DNA from: Pelargonium cotyledonis
Lineage: Eukaryota; Streptophyta; Magnoliopsida; Geraniales; Geraniaceae
Assembly (NCBI GenBank): GCA_036897625.1
Contig: JAYMTA010000678.1
Coordinates: forward strand, 1 to 25,318
Direction of reading: 5' to 3'
Length of the DNA stretch: 25,318 nt
Shown: positions 21,006-25,318 of the stretch, piece after piece
Numbering within the stretch: the first letter of the stretch is position 1
Layout: the number at the start of each line of letters is the position of its first letter
Notes under the pieces: generated by a model
Databases searched by the model: none
What the model saw: only the letters and a program-made list of their open reading frames with translations
What the model was told of the DNA's origin: nothing
Made by a program: the position numbers and the translations under genes

Positions 21006-22454
21006 TTCTAACAAGCGTAATAGAGTCACTTAAGTTTTTTTTCATCATGTACATTGAAGTGTTCTCGATGAAAATCTCCCAACTAACTACAAGGCAATGT
21101 GCAATTAGCGATAGAAATTAGCAACTAATTTAGCGAGACTCAATTCTTTCACTAATGATTAGTAACAAATTTTCCTAGTTGGATAACGTTTTTTCTGTAG
21201 GTAATTGTCGGTAGGTATTCAATGATGACTCAATTGTCGATAATATCCCGCCTTGCTACTTTTCCCGCCGTTGATCATAAACTACAAGACCTTAAGTGCC
21301 AAATTTTTATAGCTAGATATCGAAAAAAATAAAATTGTTGCGCCGATCAATTATAAGTTACAATTTATCTGTCACGTGCTAATATATGTTTTTTTTTAAA
21401 GTCTAATACATGGTTGTAATTAATTTGTAAAAAATTTGTAATTGTACAAATTTGTGATGATCCCTATTACTTCTCCTACCTTGATTATCAACTACAAAAC
21501 TTTAAATTTGAAATTAGTAGCCAAACCATAATGATATATGAACAAAAAACAAAATTCCAAAATTTTGTAGAAACATAGCATCAAATTTATACTATGTACT
21601 ATTTGTTCATATACATTTTTGGGTGCATGAGGAGTTACACAAATGGAGGCTTTTGACAACATTCTTGGCCTCTTGGGAGCACATGACAAAAGCTGTAAAT
21701 GCAAAGCAGAAAGCCAATAAATTGTCCCATTTATTTGCTGAAAGCTACATTATTTTTCTTCTCTTTGACTTGTAATTGCATTTTTTTTCTTCTTGTACAG
21801 TACTTTTTCTCCTTATATATATTGTTTATTTTTGGAAACTTTGTGTTTTTAAATATCATATTTTAGATTTTACTAAATGACATCTTATGCTTGTTATGAT
21901 TCCTTTTTTTATTTAAAAATGTTACTAACTTATCATTCAAGTCAACTAACTAAAAATTTGTTTCTAATCTCCAACTTATTCCTCTTAATTTCACAACTGT
22001 CCACCATAGATAGTAATATTCTAATTTCGCATGTTGTATTTTGTTATTGTGTAAAGAAGATGAAGTCCGCGTGAAAGAAACACTCAGTAATTCAAGCGTC
22101 AAAACATATTTCAGTTCACTCATTTTTCTCATAAGTTCTTTTCACGTGTTAGAGAAGTTGACACTTATTAAATTATTGAATGTTTCTTTCGTATTGACAA
22201 CATTCCCTTTCTAAAATGAAAAAAAAAAAAAAAATTTATCTCCGATCTTTGATTAAGTTTTATTAGTGTTTTTGTTGATCTCACGCTATGTCTCTTCTTT
22301 AAGTGATATGCAAAACAATAAGAGACTCATCTTTCTAATTCTCTCAAATGATCAAGTTGGTTGATCTCTCGTTCCATATATCTCGTCTATATTTTCTGCT
22401 AGTCCTGACATGCGTAGTTAGTTTAAAGTTGATAAATTAAGGAAAACACATATA

Positions 22455-22656
22455 CTCCATCCGTCTCAAAATAAGTGTCCTGTTTCTTTTCATTTTTGTC
22501 ACAAAATGAGTGTCTTATTTCATTTTCTAGTAAGTTTATTATGCATGAATTGTCAATAATATCCTTATAAAAAGTGAGTTAGAATCTCTCAATACATGAT
22601 AATGATAATACAATAATAAATATAGTGTGTGGACACTCATTTTAGGGCAGATGAAG
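22455..22656. mobile_element. Stowaway-like MITE, complete (202 bp) with TA target duplication
   Basis: The left end is CTCCATCCGTCTCAAAATAA and the reversed right end is CTTCATCTGCCCTAAAATGA; both continue GTGTCC. TA flanks both sides (22453-22454 and 22657-22658). Length, TIR and TSD are all typical of Stowaway. It is the best-preserved member of the family seen in this window. Confidence 0.88.
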
Positions 22657-22682
22657 TACTATCTTTTTTAGAAAAAAAGTTT

Positions 22683-22764
22683 ACCGTCAACAATGAGACT
22701 TGAACCCGAAACCTCAAAAAGAATCCGAAACACTTAAACCTTTTGGCCCAACAAGTCGTGTTGT
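22683..22764 (-). mobile_element. tRNA-derived SINE-like fragment
   Basis: On the minus strand, TGTTGGGCCAAAAGGTTTAAG is followed about 30 bases later by GGGTTCAAGTCTC. These resemble a weak A-box region and a good B-box (consensus GGTTCGANTCC) of RNA polymerase III promoters, as in tRNA-derived plant SINEs. It does not fold into a complete tRNA, and body and tail were not found. Confidence 0.4.
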
Positions 22765-23280
22765 AAAATACATACCGTTTAAGATAACGAATATTATTTC
22801 CATTGATGGGGAAATTACACAAGTGCCCATCACCTTCAAAGCTCCACTTAAAGGTAGCTTTTCCAAGAGACAAGTGAACGTGTCAAGATGGCTAAAGATT
22901 AGACTTTCATGAAAAAAGCAGCCTACCATGCACATTCTCTCGTATCGGGGCCGTACTCTCCACGCTCCCACCGCGCGCGTCGAACACTTCCAGAAATATA
23001 CCAACCCAGAGCCTCGAACAAATAAATAAATCCAGAATCGTACGTTACAATTACATGTACCGTTTGTTTTGTTGTGTTTTTTAATTATTTAATATTTATA
23101 TTTTATTTTAGTAAATGATATAAAATGGTGCCAAATGGAAGTGTCGTGCGATAAAGCACGGTGTGCATGAGCTGTTTCTTTTTTTATGTGCTCCCAACAG
23201 ATTTTCTCTGTTTCTGAACTTAATAATTTTATATGAATTTTGTTAAAACCATCACAACTGTTATTCTCTCGGAATGAGTT

Positions 23281-23412
23281 CACAATTTGGATTTGAACTC
23301 GTTGACTTAGATATTTGATCTAAAAAATTGTGATTTGGGTACGTCTCATAATTTAGATTTAAACTCGTTGACTTAGATATCTGACCCAAAAAATTGTGAT
23401 TTGGGTCACATA
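23281..23412. repeat. 66-bp tandem duplication
   Basis: Copies 23281-23346 and 23347-23412 share ACTCGTTGACTTAGATAT and AAAAAATTGTGATTTGGGT with a handful of differences. Each unit also starts and ends with related inverted words (CACAATTT / AAATTGTG), so each could form a stem. Confidence 0.9.
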
Positions 23413-24689
23413 AGATGTACCCTACTAATTTTCACGTGAGATTTATGATTTGTTACTTGAATTTAAGAGGATTAATTTGAATCTGACTCTAAATGTGACT
23501 TTACTCATTTAGGTGAAAGGTGGGATCTTGAGTTGTATTAATTTCGAATTTTTATGAGTAAAGTTTTCGAGGATTTGTCCACCCAGACCTAGAAAATGGT
23601 TGGATTAATTTTATGTCACCCGACCTACCTCAAAGGAATGTGGGTTGGTTTGAGAGTTTGCCACTTAGGGCTCAAACTGTCGACTCTAGTTAGAATTGAA
23701 CAATTTCAAACCAATCAAATATTTGAATACCCCAATTAGGACGGGCAATTCAAATATTAGCTTACCTCAATTGCGATTGATAGATCAATTTTCATAATTT
23801 ACTTGTATATACCTTAGTTGCAACCAACGCATTATAATCACCAGCTTTAATTTGGTATATTCGACAAGGTGTGTTGAATTAAATTTATACACACTTTAAC
23901 ACCGAAAACTTCACTGAACATTTTGAGACGTCATTTTCATCAATATTGTGTAATCAAGAATCAAACTCTTAAGTGGTGATCCTAAAATTGAAACCCATTT
24001 AACCAAAAATGAAACAAACCACCTTGATCATAACAATTCACACCAACTCTCTAAGATATTTTTCTCCATTTTATGGCTAAGAACTAAGAAGGTAATTATT
24101 CCATGAAAATGACCTTCCACAACAGTTGCATGCATATATAGCAAACGATGAAATGTTTTTATCTATTAATATTACTATTTTCTTTTTGATAAAGTAAAAA
24201 TGCATATGATAGGAGAATTGAGGACCACCTCTAGTGCATGCATAGACACACCTCACAATTCACCTAGACATGTCATGAGTTTAGATAAGTAACAAGGAGA
24301 TAACACCTTACACTTCAACAAAATAAAATGTTACAGATTGAGACAATTAATAAAGAGATGATATCTCGCTATTCAACCTAACAATAAGACACAGAGTTTC
24401 AAGATTACTTATGAGAGTCGAGAGATGATTAATCTAAATAGAGAGTCATGAGTTAATGAATCTCAATCACAATACCGTTATCCATGACGATACGAACATG
24501 AGACGCAACGCGGCAACAACGCTTAACCGGTTTTGATCGCTTGGTCCAAGCAACGTCATTTTGATTAACAAACATTTTTTTATTGGATACACAACGGAAC
24601 AGCAGGCCCGTGTTTCTCACTCCCTAGAGGGGGCGTCACTCTATTAGTTGTTAGCTTTCCCCTTATATATCCCTATAAATTCCACCTCA

Positions 24690-24872
24690 TACTGTCGGTA
24701 AAAAGACTCGAATATGAGATTTCAAAGGGAATCCAAACCGCATCAACCGCTTGGTTCTTTATTTAATCAATTGAACTACACAACATGATATAACTCTCAT
24801 CTCTTAACTCATAACTCCTCCTCATATCGTTGATAAAGAGACTCAAATCCGAAACTTCAAACAAGAAATTTG
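24690..24872 (-). mobile_element. two SINE-like fragments in tandem
   Basis: Minus-strand copies carry B-box-like words (ATTCGAGTCTTTTTACCG at about 24693-24712 and ATTTGAGTCTCTTTATC at about 24832-24848). The first is preceded by the A-box-like TAGTTCAATTGATTAA (24763-24778). Their core resembles the fragment at 22683-22764. Both are decayed; boundaries are approximate. Confidence 0.4.
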
Positions 24873-25080
24873 ATTATCAAACTTAAGTTCTCATTTCGGT
24901 TTGAAAAGTTACACGTAACCGTAATTCAGTCATTTCCCGAGTAAAAAAATTGATTGAGCAATAATAATAATTATAAAAAAAATATGAAAAGAAAGAGTGA
25001 AACAATAGAGATGGAAGGTTCGCTTTCTGGTCGCTGATTCCAGCAATGAACTTCCCCACTTCAAAGAACAGCTAAAAAAG

Positions 25081-25318
25081 GGTTTAATACTCTGGAGATC
25101 CCTCACCTATTGAAAAGTCACCAGTCAGGTCCCTAACAAAAGAAAAAGTCACAGCAGTCTCTCACATAAAGAAAAATTAGTCACACAAGTCCCACCGTTA
25201 GATTGAGCTAACGAAACCGTTAGTATGGGTGACATGGCGCCACGTGGCATTTTAATTTATTTTTCCCACGTGGCACTGACGTGACATTTAATTTTTTTAA
25301 TATAATAATTAAAAATTA
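25081..25318. mobile_element. repeat terminus cut by the window edge
   Basis: The text has recurring phrases (CAGGTCCCTAAC, CAGTCTCTCAC, CAAGTCCCACCGTTAG), then CCGTTAG / CTAACG inverted words and two GCCACGTGGCA-like boxes (about 25239-25249 and 25267-25277). This layout is common to one arm of plant non-autonomous DNA elements. The rest lies outside the window, so family and length are unknown. Confidence 0.45.

Larger units (their letters stand above)
19066..25318. other. repeat-rich intergenic DNA, no supported gene
   Basis: No protein-like exon chain was found on either strand. The longest frames are under 100 codons and are not conserved-looking. The stretch holds a foldback element, Stowaway copies, SINE-like pieces and tandem repeats, listed separately. 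Between them (19215-19440, 19700-20050, 21250-22440, 22770-23280 and 23415-24400) I see nothing beyond AT-rich sequence and homopolymer runs. A short GC-richer patch at about 22940-23010 has no clear meaning. Confidence 0.65.

Noticed and set aside
19449..21202. a complete CACTA element between CACTAG and GTTTTTTCTGTAGG
   Set aside because: The end match is weak, no 3-base target duplication fits, and no transposase frame lies inside; kept only as a low-confidence end.
22683..22764. a functional tRNA gene
   Set aside because: B-box-like text is present but no cloverleaf, anticodon stem or matching acceptor stem can be drawn.

Overview
This is plant nuclear DNA, most likely from a eudicot. 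It is AT-rich, the two genes have many short exons with GT-AG introns, there is a telo-box/site II promoter, CACGTG boxes occur, and Stowaway-type MITEs are scattered through it. The species cannot be named from the sequence. I see no bacterial-style operon, rRNA, convincing tRNA or CRISPR array, and no transposase or reverse transcriptase frame.

Layout. 1-2306: AT-rich non-coding DNA with short repeats. 2307-3963 (+): a seven-exon HMGB gene for a 155-residue, single-HMG-box chromatin protein with an acidic tail. 3964-6900: the gap between two convergent genes, with three local duplications, a palindrome and a complete Stowaway-like MITE. 6901-17995 (-): a 24-exon gene for a 1049-residue WD40-repeat protein of the tomosyn / lethal-giant-larvae class. 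It ends in an R-SNARE-like coiled coil without a membrane anchor. I rebuilt all 24 exons, and reading frame and phase are continuous throughout. Its introns carry a palindromic MITE, a truncated Stowaway end, a GGATC/GGGCC-rich repeat and a ~160-bp direct duplication. 17853-18768: the start of that gene is present in three tandem copies, each with a good 5' splice site but only the innermost with the start codon. 18873-19065: probable promoter with four ACGT-core boxes. 19066-25318: intergenic DNA with a ~400-bp foldback element, Stowaway copies, SINE-like fragments, a 66-bp tandem repeat and, at the right edge, part of another repeat.

The two genes work in unrelated processes: chromatin architecture for HMGB, and SNARE-dependent membrane fusion for the tomosyn-like protein. 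They are simply convergent neighbours. The most unusual structure is the triplicated leader/first exon, which could give alternative transcription starts whose spliced products lack the normal start codon. The next is the 20052-20450 foldback, which would make a long hairpin if transcribed.
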